64,000 nucleotides of DNA from Dipetalonema caudispina (taxonomy: Eukaryota > Nematoda > Chromadorea > Rhabditida > Onchocercidae), in NCBI GenBank assembly GCA_013365325.1, contig JABVXV010000006.1:372001-436000 (forward strand), given 5' to 3'. This document shows, piece by piece, positions 27,549 through 41,666 of the stretch. Position numbers and translations under genes: made by a program. The notes under the pieces were generated by a model that made no database searches, was not told the DNA's origin, and was given only the letters and a program-made list of their open reading frames with translations. Position 1 is the first letter of the stretch. Every line of letters starts with the position of its first letter.

Positions 27549-30500
27549 AGAGGGAGACCCTTTCTTCCACTTTTCCTCTCTTCTCTTTCTCAATGATGCT
27601 ACATAAGAAGGAGAACGATATCCCCTTTTTCAAGCTTGGCTTCAAAGAAATGAACTCCTTTGGATGCTTGTCGTTAAATTAGATGATCATTATTGATCTT
27701 ACTTAGCTGACAAAGTCGACATTTTAAAAAATAAGCCATGAAATAAGGCTTATTTAGCATTTTTGTACTATAAATTCGAGCATAGCCTAGTCCTCATCAT
27801 CCTCATCTCTGTCTACTAAAAAGATGGGAGACAGGTGGACGGACATATTCATGGCAAATTGAAGCTTCGATCTTGAATTTGGATATACGATAGTTGACAA
27901 ACTTTCGAAATTTCCAACATTACTTGAAAAATGTTTTGCAGTCAACGGTTCCTCTTACAGAGTTCTTTGTTAGTGTTGGCTTTGAAAAATGTTACGACCA
28001 AAATAATCTGCACAATTTTTTCACTCTTAAGAAATACTGTTTTCGTGAACTTCATAGCCACCACTAGAGGTCAAACTTGACAATACGGATGAATCAGTGC
28101 ATAGGTCAAAAGTTGATTAAGACCAATAGATACCGTATCGGGAATCCTCGAATTCCTCTACATTGCTTAAAAAAACAATATTTATTGCAGAACGATTGCA
28201 AGTTGTCATTCAGAGATTTATCTTGTATAAACCCCTTTGATATATTTGTATAACACTGTCGTTTTTTACCGCAATACATAGTTAAACAGAATCTAAAATT
28301 ATTTTATGCGTGATTGCAAGTTTGCCGACAAAAGATTTAGTTTAATTTGTCGGTTAAAAATCGAAACTTCTCCCTGAAGTACTTTTAAGGAAAAAATTGT
28401 TCAGAAGAAGAATCTGTGACTAATTTGATCAAAGTTATCTTTAGGCAAAATTTCAATAAACTCCAGAAAAAAAAATGAATTAGAATTTTTGCATCAAAAA
28501 TAGTCCCGCCAATATGCTCTTCTGATCTTTACCGCAGTGTTAAACTTTGACTCTATGCGATTTGGAAGGTAGAAGAATAATAGCGAAGGAACGGATGGAT
28601 CGAAAAAAAAAAAAATCATTTAGATGGGACCTAAATTACTTTCCAAAAAAAAAAAAAAACCGGAAACAAAAGGGCAGTCTCCTTTCATATTAAAATGAAA
28701 TACAACAAAGAGGAAAAAGTATTGAAGAGAGTAAGAGGCTGTTGAATAAATTTAAAAGAGAATGAATTTATGAAAAGATGTTCTCAGTGATGTCATCTTT
28801 CCTGATTCAGGAACAAGAGGCAATCATCGGTGATTTAAATGGATATTGTCTTATCTTTACTGATCGCTTATTAATCATCCATCAATTTAATGCTTCCTTT
28901 TTTTAAGTGCAATAAAACAAAAATTTTTATGGCAGAAATGTAGGAATGATGAATATTTTTAACCAAGAAATCTTTATTCATTTTGATTAAATCTCACTAG
29001 CAAAAAGAAGAAAGATAAATTCTTAGAAACCAAACCAGAAAGTGCCATGAAAGATCGAGTAAGAATGTTATCCAAAAATGATTAGAACTTTTCACTGTTC
29101 AAAAAACTCCACTATCACAAATATATTGAGGAATAAGTCATGTCACATTTTCCGCACTGATCTATTCCTATGTTGTAGCTTGATCACCTGAATTCTTCCG
29201 GTTCACCCACATCCTGGGATATTCAGCTTCTACCATTAATCCTCTCAGTTATCCAAAGATGTTGATAGAAGTGAGATTTTGAAGCGTTATTGTTATTGTC
29301 AAAAAAAAGCGTAAACTGAATCAAAACTGAAGAAGTATGACATTTTACCTAATGAAACATTCCACAGGTGTATATATATGTAATTCAGGAAAATTAAAAT
29401 TCAAAATATGCATCGTAAGATTGTTTTTTGATGTTAGAAGAATTCTCATTTTGAGAAACAAATGAGTAGAGAATGCGGGAAAAATTAATGAATATGAAAG
29501 AAATAAAACCTTTTCTTTAGGAAGGAAAAGCTGAAAAGATTAAGAAATTTCGTCTCTATTGCAATGGCAATAAACCATTAAGGTTAAAACGATATAAAGA
29601 TAGAAGATAAGTGTCGATAATTTGCATAACTTCTCGGATTATCGAGTAATTTCAATCATGATCTGAATTAAATCGGGACACGCTTCGATTCATAATTTGC
29701 AATAGTGATCACATCACTAATATAAGGTCAAGAAAGCAAAGGGCTGGAAATCAGAGAATTTTGTTGATAATTTCAATAGACTTATTAACTTCCTCGATCT
29801 CGACGTTCATTTTTTAGAATCCTCAGATTAAATCTTATAAAGCTCTTTGCGTAAAAAATTTTCATATTTGATAAAATTTTTCTGAAATAATTTCAAAGAA
29901 CCAAAATATATGCAGTTGTTGTGGACACAGCTTATTGTCTCCATCTTCAATTTTCCACCGATTCTATCAGGCCTCATATAATTTCTTTCCCAAAAATTGC
30001 TAACAATACTGTCTTCTAATGTAAATATAGTAAAGCGAATTTCATATTTTAGACGAAAGCCATCAAAGGAATGAGGAAATCTGAACATAAAGCCAACCTT
30101 ATATGAATTCTTATTTAAGGCTTTCTTTTTTGTTCACTGCATTATCTAAAACGAAAAATCGATGTAGATTGTACGCACTCTCAAGAGCCTTCCTTAGAGT
30201 CAATAAATTCAAGTAGAGTAATCCAAAGAAAATGCTAACCAATTATGCTTCTTTCTCAAATTTCTTAAGCATATTAGAAATGCTATTTAAACATTATTTG
30301 GAAAAAAGATTTTGATTACATTCTTGAAAATACAAAAAAACCCATTTAATTCAACATTTCCAAATTCATTACAATTCGAACGTATTTTGGAATAAAGAAA
30401 CTCTTTCTTCCGAGTTTTAAATGAAAGAAAACAAAAAACAATCAATCTACTGTGAAAAGCGAATCACCAGATAGAACGAATAGAAAGACACAATATTCCA

Positions 30501-31151
30501 TTAGTAAACGTTGGTAAATTTGTCAGATAAACATTGGAACAAATCGTAAGCATAGAGATCATTCACAGTATTCAACTTTAAATCAACCAGAACAAATTCC
30601 ACTTAAAGAAATATCTAATCAGAAAAAACCCAGTAACTATATCATACTTTAAAAAGCTTCATTATTAAATGAAAGAGAATTCCCGTTACATTATTTACAA
30701 AATATCTTCGATTTATTTCGATACTGATGTCAAACTTATATGACGGATAACGCCATCTTAATAACCGATTATTCATTATTTTATAAAAGTAGTAGTAAAC
30801 AGATTGCATTATTAGAAAAATCATTTTAGTTCATTGAGAGAAACATGCTACTGTAAAAATATAAAGAATAAAAAATGAAGAAAGATTATTATAGTTGCTG
30901 AATAAAACGAAAATTGGACTAGGAAAGAAATAAATTTTGCTTAAGAAATAATAGTCTTACAATAGAATAGAAGACGCTTTCATGAATGTACAAAGTCTAC
31001 AAAATAATAAAACAAAGATACCTTATAAAACTAGCCACAATAATTTTGAAATGATTCAAGAGAAAGAAATTTCTAAGATAAAATTCCCATGTTTACAAAA
31101 ATGAAAGGGAGAATATAGCAAACAGTCAATAGTACTAAAGAATATATTTAA

Positions 31152-34100
31152 TTAAAATTCGAGTATGCTCTCATCAACCATTGGTTTGTCTACATATTCG
31201 AAACCGTTTACCGCTGCCATCAATGCCACTAATTTTTCATTCAACTTTGCCATCAGATTCACATCGTCTTTTGAATGCACACTAGAAATAACCATTTTCT
31301 GGGAGCTTGTTAATAATTCGGCAAGCTCTGCACTCGTTTCCGGATGTTTTTCCACCTGTAATCAAGTGCCAGTTTTATCAGTAGATGCAATAGATATTTG
31401 CAGTAAATATTTACTGTATATATCTGACTCTTATAAAAGAAGAAAGTGAAAACCACTCAGGATTGTACGGTGCAATTGCTGGATTATTTTTTGCGCAAAG
31501 AAAAAATCCCACCTTTGCAATTAAATGTGACACAAATTTCCCAGAGGCGTGCACCGCGATTTTTTCATTTCTTGCCAACAATATCAGAAGTGTTAAAAGA
31601 AGACCGGAAGGCGGATCTGTGCATTCGCGTAACTGGCTCACTAGCTGGTCTTCATAGGTTTTAATCAATTCCGCACTAAAAATAAAAACGAGATTTCTCG
31701 TTTTTACTTTTTTCTAATTTCCGAAACCATATGTGAACATTAGATAATAAAATTTCAAAACTCTATGTCTGAAATGACACTAACACTTTGCAGAAGTAGA
31801 GCAGCTTTTCGGAAATTATATTTAACTAAGCAATTTGATTAAATTTAAGTAGAGATGTAATCTTTCAATAAAGCACAGGAATATTGTCATTATATTAATT
31901 ATTATTATTATTACCAATAAATTTGTTTAGAAGCAAAGGATTAGGAAATCTTATTTAGATTAATCTGAAAAGATAGTAATCATGTCAGGAAAGAAATGAA
32001 GAAGCAGATGGATCTGAGCAATATGTGATATGAATTGTTTGTTTTTTGCAAAAGTTCATAAAAATTTAGAAAAAAGCAAAACAAAGCATAAACCGTTGTT
32101 TTTTGTCAGGCATTTTTAAATTCAAGGCGCAAACAGCTGATGAACAAACACCAAACACTGCATCATGGAATGATTCGAGATTCTTTGTTGACAGTGCTGT
32201 GAATAGATCCTCAACTGCCTTACGATTTTCCGCATTTTCAATATTCGCTATAGTTTCACTTCGAGCCTAAAACATAAAAATCAAGAAAAGACGTGAAAAT
32301 TGATTTCTCAATACAATATAATATCAGTTGTACATTAAATTTGCTAAATTCATGAACAAAGCAGATACGAATGGAAAATAAGCATTGGTGTAATGAGAAT
32401 AATGAACAAATAGTCAAGTTCACTAGAAAAAATGCACTATTAAGAAATAATTAAAACTGAAGAGTTCGTTAAATTTAAACAGTTTCCTCAGTACACTTGT
32501 CCAAACAGTAACATGAATCATACAATCTCTAAATTACCTTTGCGGTAAGAGTATCAACATTTTGTGCTCCCGATACGTAGGATAATACGTTGTTTGCAAA
32601 ATGAGTGCACAGTGTGCGAAGAAGATGTACCTTGAGATTAGCAGCCACCGTATCTGAATTTACTTCTTTCTCGAAAATTGCATTGTTTTCACAAGAGAAA
32701 ACTTCAAAATTTCTAATAACCACTTAAAATTATATACTTTCATGAGTAGCTGACTAAAATAGCAGAATAATTCCATTTTGGGAATACCGATAATCTATCG
32801 AATTTCTCCATTCATCAATATGAATGGAGTATTTACAGACATTTCATGTAGAATTTGATAATATAATAAATTAAAATCAACCTTCAAAAGTGGCTGCACC
32901 ATCTTCGAAAATGCAAATATTATCATATAGTGCACGCAGTGTTTCCTGCAGCTGTGCATGAGCACGTTTTTGATCTTGCACGGATATCGTCAGCACATTA
33001 TGCAGCAAATGTTCTGTTCGAGTTCTCAACATAGTCTCTGCTTTTGTCCGTATTTGCTCAGTAACATCCTCTAGCAATTCATTTGGTATATTACTCGTTT
33101 TTTTCAGTTCCTTGATCAATTCCTCTTCCGATAATCTAATAAGCATGTCTGAAGTTCATGTTGAATAAAATTTAAAAATGAAAGGGAAACAATTCAACCG
33201 ATGTTGTGAACCATTAAACTCATAGTAAATGAGAAAAAGGGCAAACAAATCCTTGATCATCTTCAAAAAATCTTTAAAATAATGAAAACTATTGAAATAA
33301 TTACTAAAGAAACACGTTTTTTATTGTCGGAATTGAAACAACGTACCCAGAGTTGATTCTTCAGGAACAATCTGTTTCGCAGCTTTTCCTTTCCCCTGTT
33401 TACCTTTCTTGTTTTTCGCTACACCCCAATCTTCATCTTGTTTCTATAACCAAATTTGGTAGCTTTTCAAAAAAGTTTAAAAAAATATGAGGAAAACAAT
33501 ATAAATGCGTGAAGTACGTATAAACATTTTGGTGTAATATACCTTTTCCGGCTTTTTGAATGCTTTCTGTTTACCCCAAATGGAAATAATCTCTTCGGCC
33601 CGCGTACTGATCAAGTCATCCAAAGCTTCCATTGCAAATGAGTGAAGTTGTCGACTGTAGATATAAGAAGTACCGGAGACAAACAACCAATCCTTTAAAA
33701 ATAACAAACATGAGATAAAGAAGCAGAAACTTCTTGTCAGAAAGGAAATATGAAATATAAATAGATAATAGCACAGTTAATCAATTCATGACAAACCTCG
33801 TTATTCTTCATCAAAGAAGCGACCGCTTGCTCAATGTCTGCCTTAGTTTGAGCAATTTCTGGCATATGCAATCGGACGTCAGCAACTAATTTGGAATTAA
33901 TCTAAAACATCGATAATAATTAAAATTACAATACATTTAAATTCTCTGTACAAAGTTGCATAAGAGATGGAATTTCCAAAAGAATGTTAATAGGTTCTGA
34001 CACAAATTTTATACTAACTAACCTCTTCTTTCACAGCCGTTTCAATTTCATTCCAAACTTTTACGTTTATAATAGCAGATGGGAAATATATTAGTGTCGA

Positions 34101-36107
34101 ATGTTCCGTGTCTTTCAGTATTTCCTTCATATAAATCTTCGGCTCAGCTACGGAAAGTTTTTTGAATATTGCTAACTCTGAAATTGTGAATTCTGAAATG
34201 TACATTCAACACTGAAGTGAATCATATGGTTATTTAAAGAATTTCGCAAAAAGCCATCAGCTTAATTTTTAAAAACCTCCAAAAAACATGCTAAATAGTT
34301 GATAAATCAAAATATTACTCAACATTCCCTCTTGCAAAAAAGTTTTTAGCATATACTGCTTAACCAGAATCGTATAAATGTTTGGATGATATAGACAGTG
34401 GCCTGAGGTGCGAGCACCAACTATTTTCCCGGGAGCCTGAAAGATTGGTGCTTCGAAGTCGGATAACAAAAAGATAACTGTAAAATCCCGAAATATTAAT
34501 AAGAGAATGATATAACAGAGAATTTAAATGAGCATTCATATTCTTTCGACGGCATAAATTCCAAAAAAAATCATTATCTGAGAAACATTTATTTAATTAT
34601 AAGAATGCTACTTGGTAATGGCTACTCTATTGTTACAGACACAGAAAACCTTGTAATTCAATATCTTGATATCCCAAACTACATCAATTCTTCCTAACAG
34701 CAGGCTGTCGATCCTCAACTGATCCCGAGAAATTAGCAAAGGAATTAAAAATTAACAAATACAGCAGATATAAATCAATAATAATAGGGAGCTGACTAAG
34801 CAAAGTTTTCTGCCTTTTAAACTGCTTGTAAAGTTCTTTAAAATTTTTGTGAGAAAACCTCTTTCACTGCATCGAGCTCATCGAAAAGTGACCAAAACAT
34901 TGCACTTGTTAATTGCAATTCCGACTGCAGTCTAGCTATTGGTGTCACTCTAGAAAAAAAAAACAGCGATATAACACTATGGGTTCTCTCTTTGAATTAA
35001 TAGTTTAAATGAAACATTATGACAAACTTGGTTAGTCCACAAAGCATAGCTCTAATTATGTTTCGTTGAGCAGATAAATAAGATCGAGTATAAAGTGCAT
35101 CACCATCACGTATAGCATCAACTTTTGAGCCAACCTCTACCAGAACTAAACTATTCAGTATTTCAGTTGGCAAGTCCCAAGTTTTCGCTAACTGCGATAT
35201 AGAAACGATGCCAGAATCCATTAATCGTTCATTGAGTCCCTTGCACAATACATCTATATAGTCCCTAAAAAAATTACTAAATAATAAGCAAGAAAAGAAA
35301 ACAAATAAGTGTAAGTAAACTATGCAAGTAGCTTTGAAGCTATATCACCTCTACTTAAAATGTTACATGAAACTTCATTAGCAGAATTATTTTACGTTTG
35401 ATAGTCAATGTTTATCGTAAAATAACTAAAGATTTCGCTCCAAAAAGATCAACCATTGCCTTTTTCTTCTTATTAAACTGAAGTGAAAAACTATCCCAAT
35501 TTCATACATAAGTGCTACAAATGTTGCCAAAAAAGTGAAACAAATCTGGAAATCAATTCGGCGTTGCAAAGCATAAAAGTCGGTGACTGCTTCGAAATGA
35601 TAGATACGGCATTTTCAATGTGTTCATAATCGACATTCAAAGTATGCGCCAAATCGTATAATGAAACGCGACCTTCTACAATAAGCAAGCAACATTTAAT
35701 AAATACTCCACTGGTCATCTTTCATCCGTGAAACAAGAGTCTAAACTGCAGATGGAAAATGAACAAGACAGATACCTCGACCGATACATTCATTTTTTAC
35801 TTCATTGAGTAAATGATTCCGAGTTACATACTCTTTGCCATCAGTTGTGAACAGAATATCAATAGCTTTTGATTTAATTAGCATTGATATCAACTCCACG
35901 CAGTTATTCTCTGATAGTCTAGAAAGAAATGGCGCATGCTTATTGACAATATAGAGAAGGAATCACTTTTTGTTTTTTTTTTTTTTTCAAATATCGACTA
36001 AATTTTGAAAAAAGACAATAAGGACCTTACTTTTTCGAACTTTCTGCCAGCTGTATTCGCTGAAAATCAGCTGCCAAACGCTGTATATCTGCCCATGTTG
36101 CACTCAT
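31152..36107 (-). CDS. ufl-1: E3 UFM1-protein ligase 1 (UFL1)
   Basis: UFL1 is the ligase that transfers the ubiquitin-like UFM1 to targets such as ribosomal protein uL24, acting with UFBP1/DDRGK1 at the ER membrane. Fifteen exons: 36107-36031, 35918-35776, 35675-35519, 35264-35028, 34949-34859, 34436-34319, 34192-34023, 33901-33797, 33692-33543, 33443-33347, 33148-32882, 32701-32538, 32266-32094, 31675-31513, 31355-31152. They total 2316 nt (771 residues, against about 794 in human). The start MSATWADIQRLAADFQRIQL matches the family N terminus; DGKEYVT, GRVSLYDLAHTLNVD and ISQLAKTWDLP are further conserved blocks of the winged-helix N-terminal half. A Lys-rich linker near the tenth exon (KNKKGKQGKGK) matches the variable central region. 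The acceptor CATTTATTCAG lies 11 bases before the ATG, suggesting trans-splicing. Oddity: the third exon's only frame-compatible donor adds about nine residues (FVSLFWQHL) relative to human. Identity is very secure. Confidence 0.95.
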
Positions 36108-37128
36108 TGTTTGGAACTGAATAAATGCTCCTTTAGAAGTATATACAGAACTTATCGTTTCGGGGGTTTCAGCTATACACGTAAGGAGAACATCATCTTA
36201 CAATCACCTAAACAAATCCTGAACAGATTAGACCCCTGAACCTCAAACATCATGTCAGTCCCTTACACTTTTCAAATCTTAAATAATTTATTGCACAACT
36301 TCGGAAAATCCGGCCATCTCAAATATCTTGAACACTGTTTGAGTTATTCTCCTAAATTCACTGAAATCCCTTTTATTTTATGAACATCAGTCCATTAATT
36401 TTTCTCAAGTAGTTTTTAAAATTTCAACAAACGAATGATGGAAAGATGCTACGACAATTACACCAGGTAATCTGTTATCCTTTTATCATATGAAAAATGA
36501 CATCTCAGATGCACATTGTTCAGGAATCACTGATTACTTATAACGACACAATTAACAGATTAATAAATTAACACAAACAGATACATAACCCGTTGAGAGC
36601 AATAACAATAAAGTCTGTTAAATTTAAAATTCCAGAAAAGAAGCCAAATCTTCTGAAATTTTAAGTGTAATTAAACTTAAACTACTCAAAGACTAAAAAA
36701 TGTTGAGACAGTCACCAGCATAATCTGATAAGTGAAAAAAAATAAGAAGTTAATGGAATGAATTGAATAATACGTGTTAAAAAAAGTGCACCCTATGATA
36801 TATTCATAAAAATATGTACTCTAATATATTCCACGAGAGTTCATATTTACATTTGGATGAATTTAGGAACACAAAGAAGCAAAGGAAGGATTTTATACAA
36901 ATGGTTTAATATACCTGGACAGGACAGTATATACGACATTACATAAGGCACGTCTGTTATAATAAGCTCCAGTGATGTCGCATGTCATCATACACCACAA
37001 TGTAAAAGTCTCATGTGAGAAGGTTGTTCATTTCGATGACATTCATAGCAACATGAATATATCATGAAATGGATTTTTAATAAAAGCCTGAAATAATGAG
37101 AAGCATCACAATCAAATGCAATCACTCC
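36108..37128. other. Spacer between COG2 and UFL1
   Basis: About 1 kb separates the COG2 stop from the UFL1 start on the same strand. On the minus strand an acceptor-like TTATTTCAG lies about 40 bases after the COG2 stop. A short open exon with start codon and good donor lies at 36991-36915. Otherwise the spacer is AT-rich and shows nothing. Confidence 0.5.
36915..36991 (-). CDS. Candidate short coding exon between COG2 and UFL1
   Basis: A frame starting ATG ATG encodes 25 residues beginning MMTCDITGAYYNRR and ends in a strong donor (CCAG|GTATAT, phase 2). Joining it to the acceptor ATATATCATAG near 36795 gives a stop after four codons, so the whole product would be about 30 residues. It follows the acceptor-like TTATTTCAG just after the COG2 stop. 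It could be a microprotein, an upstream frame on the UFL1 transcript, or chance. I do not recognise it. Confidence 0.2.
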
Positions 37129-40100
37129 TTATGCTTCTTCCGTAATGTCAGTTGTACTAGGGACTGATTGAATCAGACCGGGGACTTGGATAGTTTCCGC
37201 TGGAGGATTTGCACGCAACATTAATGCTTCTATATGTGATATTTCAATGTGATAGGATATCGCCATTGTTTTGAAATAGTCCAAATCCAATAACAATTGC
37301 CGCCTTATTTTGTTCTCGTCAGAATCGACATTATTTTCATTTACCACCAATGACTTCCGCTTAAAACGATGCAAACTTTTCTCCGTTTGCTCAACGGATT
37401 TGAGAACCTAAAATTGTTTAACTAAACGGCATTAGCAGAATTTTAATAACCAATTAAAACCATAAAAAATAACCAGTGTACAATAATGTTTTGAATAACA
37501 TCATGGTGAATTTGAAAAGTAGAAATTGCAATCTTCGGTAATTAAAATCGTAATTTTAAAGTTTTGATGGGAAGATTAGACCATAAAAAATACCTGTTTC
37601 GCCTTTACAGAAAATATCTCTAGTGACTCAGCAAATATTTGTTTGTACACAGATGTAACGTTTTCTTCATTCCAACAACAACGATTCATTTCATCCTATG
37701 ATTTTATTATACTGACAAGAAATAATTTATCAAAAATAGGAACATCCATACATGGTTTTCAGGAACTTTTGAAAAAAATTGAAATAAACACCCTGAAATA
37801 ATCCAATATCTTCAAAATTTTGAAAAATAATTCCGAAACAAACCTTGAATAATTTGAGTGCAGTCACTGTCTCATTGACATACGGCGATATTTCGGTTGG
37901 TGCAGGTTTTTTCGTCCAGCGATATTGGCGAGGAATTCCGGAAACACCATCTAAAACCTGAAAAGTTATATAGTAAGTTGTTGGCAAATTTCATTGTATC
38001 AAACCATATTGTTAGCAATTCTGCTTTTTAAAACACTCTACAACTAATAAAGTTCTGGGAATGGCACATCAAAAATGTTCCATCAATATTTCTTCCAATA
38101 CGTTTCTAAATTTTGAACAATTACGATGAAAAGATGATAGAATAAGAGGGCCTATAACGCCATCTTCCACTTGCTTAAATTCTGACCTGAAACGCCTTCA
38201 CGCATTTTTCACACCTAAATCAGAACAATCCCACAGTCGAAATGACAGGAATTTGTTTTTATGATACTTATAAAAATTGCATGTTACTGTCGTTGCGACC
38301 AAGAAAATTCTGCAAGTTATATTCTTGGGTAAAATAACAGTAATATTATATAGGCTAATTATAGTGGTGCACATTAAATGAACAATGAACACTGAAGGTA
38401 AATCAGCCATTCATGAAGAAATAAAGAAGTAAATATCGACCACAACTCCGCAATTTGCATGAAATTTAAAAAACCGCATGATAAATTAATAACATAAAAA
38501 CGTACCTTTGCCAACGATGTAATGGCATCTTCGACGATGAATTTCTCGAATTCTTCCGTCCGTTCAGCTATCTTGGTTGAAAAAGCTGATAAACATTGTC
38601 CAAATATTGTCACATCCAACTGGAATTCCATTAATAACAAATCACCAAAAAATCACGAAACATTATTAAGAAAAAGCCGAGAATATACCTCATGTTCCCG
38701 AATTTTTGGCCAAATTGATGATAATGCAATTCCAAAAGCTCGACTATCAACAGTCACACAATCAGCACACAGAGCACAAAACATGCGCCATATTTCGAAA
38801 TCTTCAGGTGCTTTTTTGTCAGTCCAATAATAACTGAAAATGCGTTACATATGTTGTTAAAATCAAATGAAGTAATCCTCTTTTGCATCATTTATGAAAT
38901 TTCAAAATTATCGAAAATGGCCACCACAAAAGATTGACGAACAATCTCACCTCTTAATTCCTTCGATCCACTCTAAATATCTGGCGAGGATTTTAAGCGT
39001 AAAATCCCAAAATTTGTCAATCAAAGTCGGAAGGTAAACTTCGTCAGACCAGATCCTTCCTAAAGTGTCGACAACAAGTTTCGAATAATCATAAAAGATT
39101 TTCTCCTCCCATTCTTCCTTTTTCTCGTTAGCGGTCAGTTTAACAATAGAAGGATCAAGCTGATCCTTTAATTGTGACAAAGACTGTTGCGTCTCCAACT
39201 TGAAGTATACAACCAAATTGAATCTATTACGTATCATCCGGAGAATAGTACTTGATTTTGCAGCACCAGGCCAGTTACCGATAAAATCACAGGTTGCCTT
39301 ATAGCATCGATGAAAGAGACGATTATCGCTTGGAACAACAACAGAACCAAAGTACTGAAAAGAACTTCTTATGTTTATCTAATTTGGAATCTTTTCGCCA
39401 ACATTTCGAATTAAATAAACATGATCAGTTGAAGACGAAAAAGGTAATATTTTGAGAGCCATTAAAACAACCTGATCGAGAAATGAGACAACAAAAGTGA
39501 GAAGGCATTCGTCCAGAAATGGTGAAATATTTGCAGATAATACGCCATTATTCTCCATTTTTTGCAACCAGTCTTCTCGAAGCTATGAATTCAATGACAT
39601 CAACTTCCAAAGTTAAGGAAAAATCTAAGATGAATTCATAACCAGACCAATTTTACTTCTTAGAAGCTATGATGTAGCAAGTATCTGTCCACTATAGGTT
39701 TTCTTTAAAATTAATCTACTTCAAATGAAAGAAAGCAATCACGACTTAAATTTACTTCGAACGAAAATCCTAATCAGTGCTATGGAATGAATTATCTTAT
39801 AAAACTCCTCTCAATCTAACGTAAGAAATGGACAACATCTACCTTCCGAATGGTTGCATATACTTCATCCAGAAAATCTCCCAAGTTGTTTCTTGGTTCC
39901 CCAATGTGTCCAGCAATAATTTCTGTCATTACACAAGAAACAGCTGAATCCATGCTCTTATTCAGCGTAATTATACCAAAGATTTGTTCAATGAAGCGAC
40001 AATCACCTCTGAGATCTCGTACAAGCCAATACTCTGTCAGTTTACGAACATGAGTCAAACACACAGTATAAGCAGCCGCAACCTAAAACTATATGCGTAA

Positions 40101-41666
40101 AATAAAAAACCAAAGTAATTTGAGAAAGGTAAGCATGTTGTAATAAATCAAACTGACCTTATCATCCATAACGTTTACCTTGCCAAACCATAGAACCACA
40201 TCAACAACTGCATCAGTAAAACTTTGTAACCTACAAACATTATTTACTTTATTCCGAAATTGTATAATATTACTATAAAAACTCTACGATAGTTTACACG
40301 CACCACAAATAATTTATTACAAAAATGGAAATAAAAACACTAAAACAGCCATCAAAAATGGGTCCTGCTGCATAGAATTAACACACATTTAAACAAGTCG
40401 TCTTTTGAAAACTGGTAAAAAAAAAATGACATCCAAATCGATGAAACAGAAAATTATGAACAATAAACTATGTATTGTTATTTTCACTTTAAGTAATGAT
40501 AGCAAAATTCATAGTAATAACAACTGAACAAAGTCGTTCATCTCGTCGTCAATATTTTAACATTTATTTCGACTTAAACATCTTAACAGAAGCAACTAGT
40601 AAAAAGCAGAATTCAACCACGACATAACTCACCAAAATTGTTCTATTTCTTTTGGACAGCTAGCAATTTTATCAGCCAATCGTTCGATTGATTTTATCAA
40701 GAAAATCTGCCCACGAATTTCACACTGCGCTTTTCGGCATGCAATGAGTTCGGTAATTTTCTGTTCAACAAATTCAGCAGATTGTTTTACACTCTGTGTA
40801 CTGTTACAGAAATCGTGCCATATTGTCTGTAAATGAAAATCATTTCTTAAAGATGTTATTTTCAGATTACCAAGTTAGAAACATAAACGATCATTTATGC
40901 TTATTATTAAAACCTCTTTCATTCAAAGAGAAAAAAAGAAACTAATGATAGTAAAAAGTAATGAAAACTACCCACTAAATATTCCCTCTTGAATAAGGTA
41001 AAAAATCACCTCAATATCCTTGGTCAATTTATCTATTGTTTCCTTCAATCCTACAAGATTGGATGATAAATTCACAAAATCGGCATAATCATCATTGATG
41101 AGTTCGATCATCGAATTTTGTACAATTTTTAGATAAACCCGTAAATCATTATGAATTTGCTGTAGACTAGCTCGTCGTCGAGCTAAATTCAGGAATCGTT
41201 CTACATTGAAATCCGTCCGACTGAACTGATCCTAAAATAAAATACTTCGTCCCACCAAGCTATCCACTCATTCTTTATTAGCTAATTTCAATAATCATCT
41301 CAATATTCCTGTCTTACCGAGATCAACAAAAAATAAATATTGAGTTCTAAAAACTTCCATCAAGCTAAATACGTGTTTCCATAGCATAAATGTAATAAAT
41401 AAATGAAAATGCTCTAATTATGGAAAGCCTTGGATGCTCTAATAACATACGAAATTACAAGTTACAATTGATTACAACTTCATTTACACTACTCAAGTAT
41501 TGTTAATGAGTAAAATATAACTTATAATCTCGAGATGTGAAAATGAAAACAATACCTTATTAAAACAAAGATGGGATTCAGTTAGTAAACTTGACTGCGA
41601 TGCAACAACTGTATTATTTACCTTTATACTTCCACCACTGGTTGTTACTGCCGTCATTGTTCCCAT
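37129..41666 (-). CDS. cogc-2: Conserved oligomeric Golgi complex subunit 2 (COG2)
   Basis: COG2 is a lobe A subunit of the COG tethering complex, which captures retrograde vesicles at the Golgi. Twelve exons: 41666-41556, 41231-41010, 40826-40633, 40230-40158, 40082-39843, 39582-39472, 39354-38951, 38833-38689, 38619-38506, 37957-37844, 37695-37594, 37407-37129. They give 2109 nt, 702 residues, close to the usual 730-740. The diagnostic N-terminal block is present: LCFNKDQFSRTDFNVERFL, then MIELINDDYADFVNLSSNLVG. The rest is helical, as expected for a CATCHR-type tether, and no membrane segment is seen. The acceptor TTTTGTAG lies two bases before the ATG, consistent with trans-splicing. UFL1 follows on the same strand after about 1 kb, so a shared precursor transcript is possible but unproven. 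Confidence 0.95.

Larger units (their letters stand above)
10774..31151. other. 20-kb AT-rich stretch without a recognisable gene
   Basis: Between the YYDP-repeat gene and UFL1, all six frames are broken by stops, and the few frames longer than 60 codons have random composition. The interval holds simple repeats and a perfect hairpin near 18371, listed separately, plus several GC-richer exon-like islands (about 14050-14180, 14570-14700, 16820-16880, 24830-24940, 27280-27460, 29160-29230) that are treated as findings. It may be the regulatory region or long 5' introns of a neighbouring gene; the sequence alone does not decide. Confidence 0.4.

Noticed and set aside
31165..31664. Plus-strand frames opposite the UFL1 3' exons
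   Set aside because: Shadows of the UFL1 coding exons on the opposite strand.
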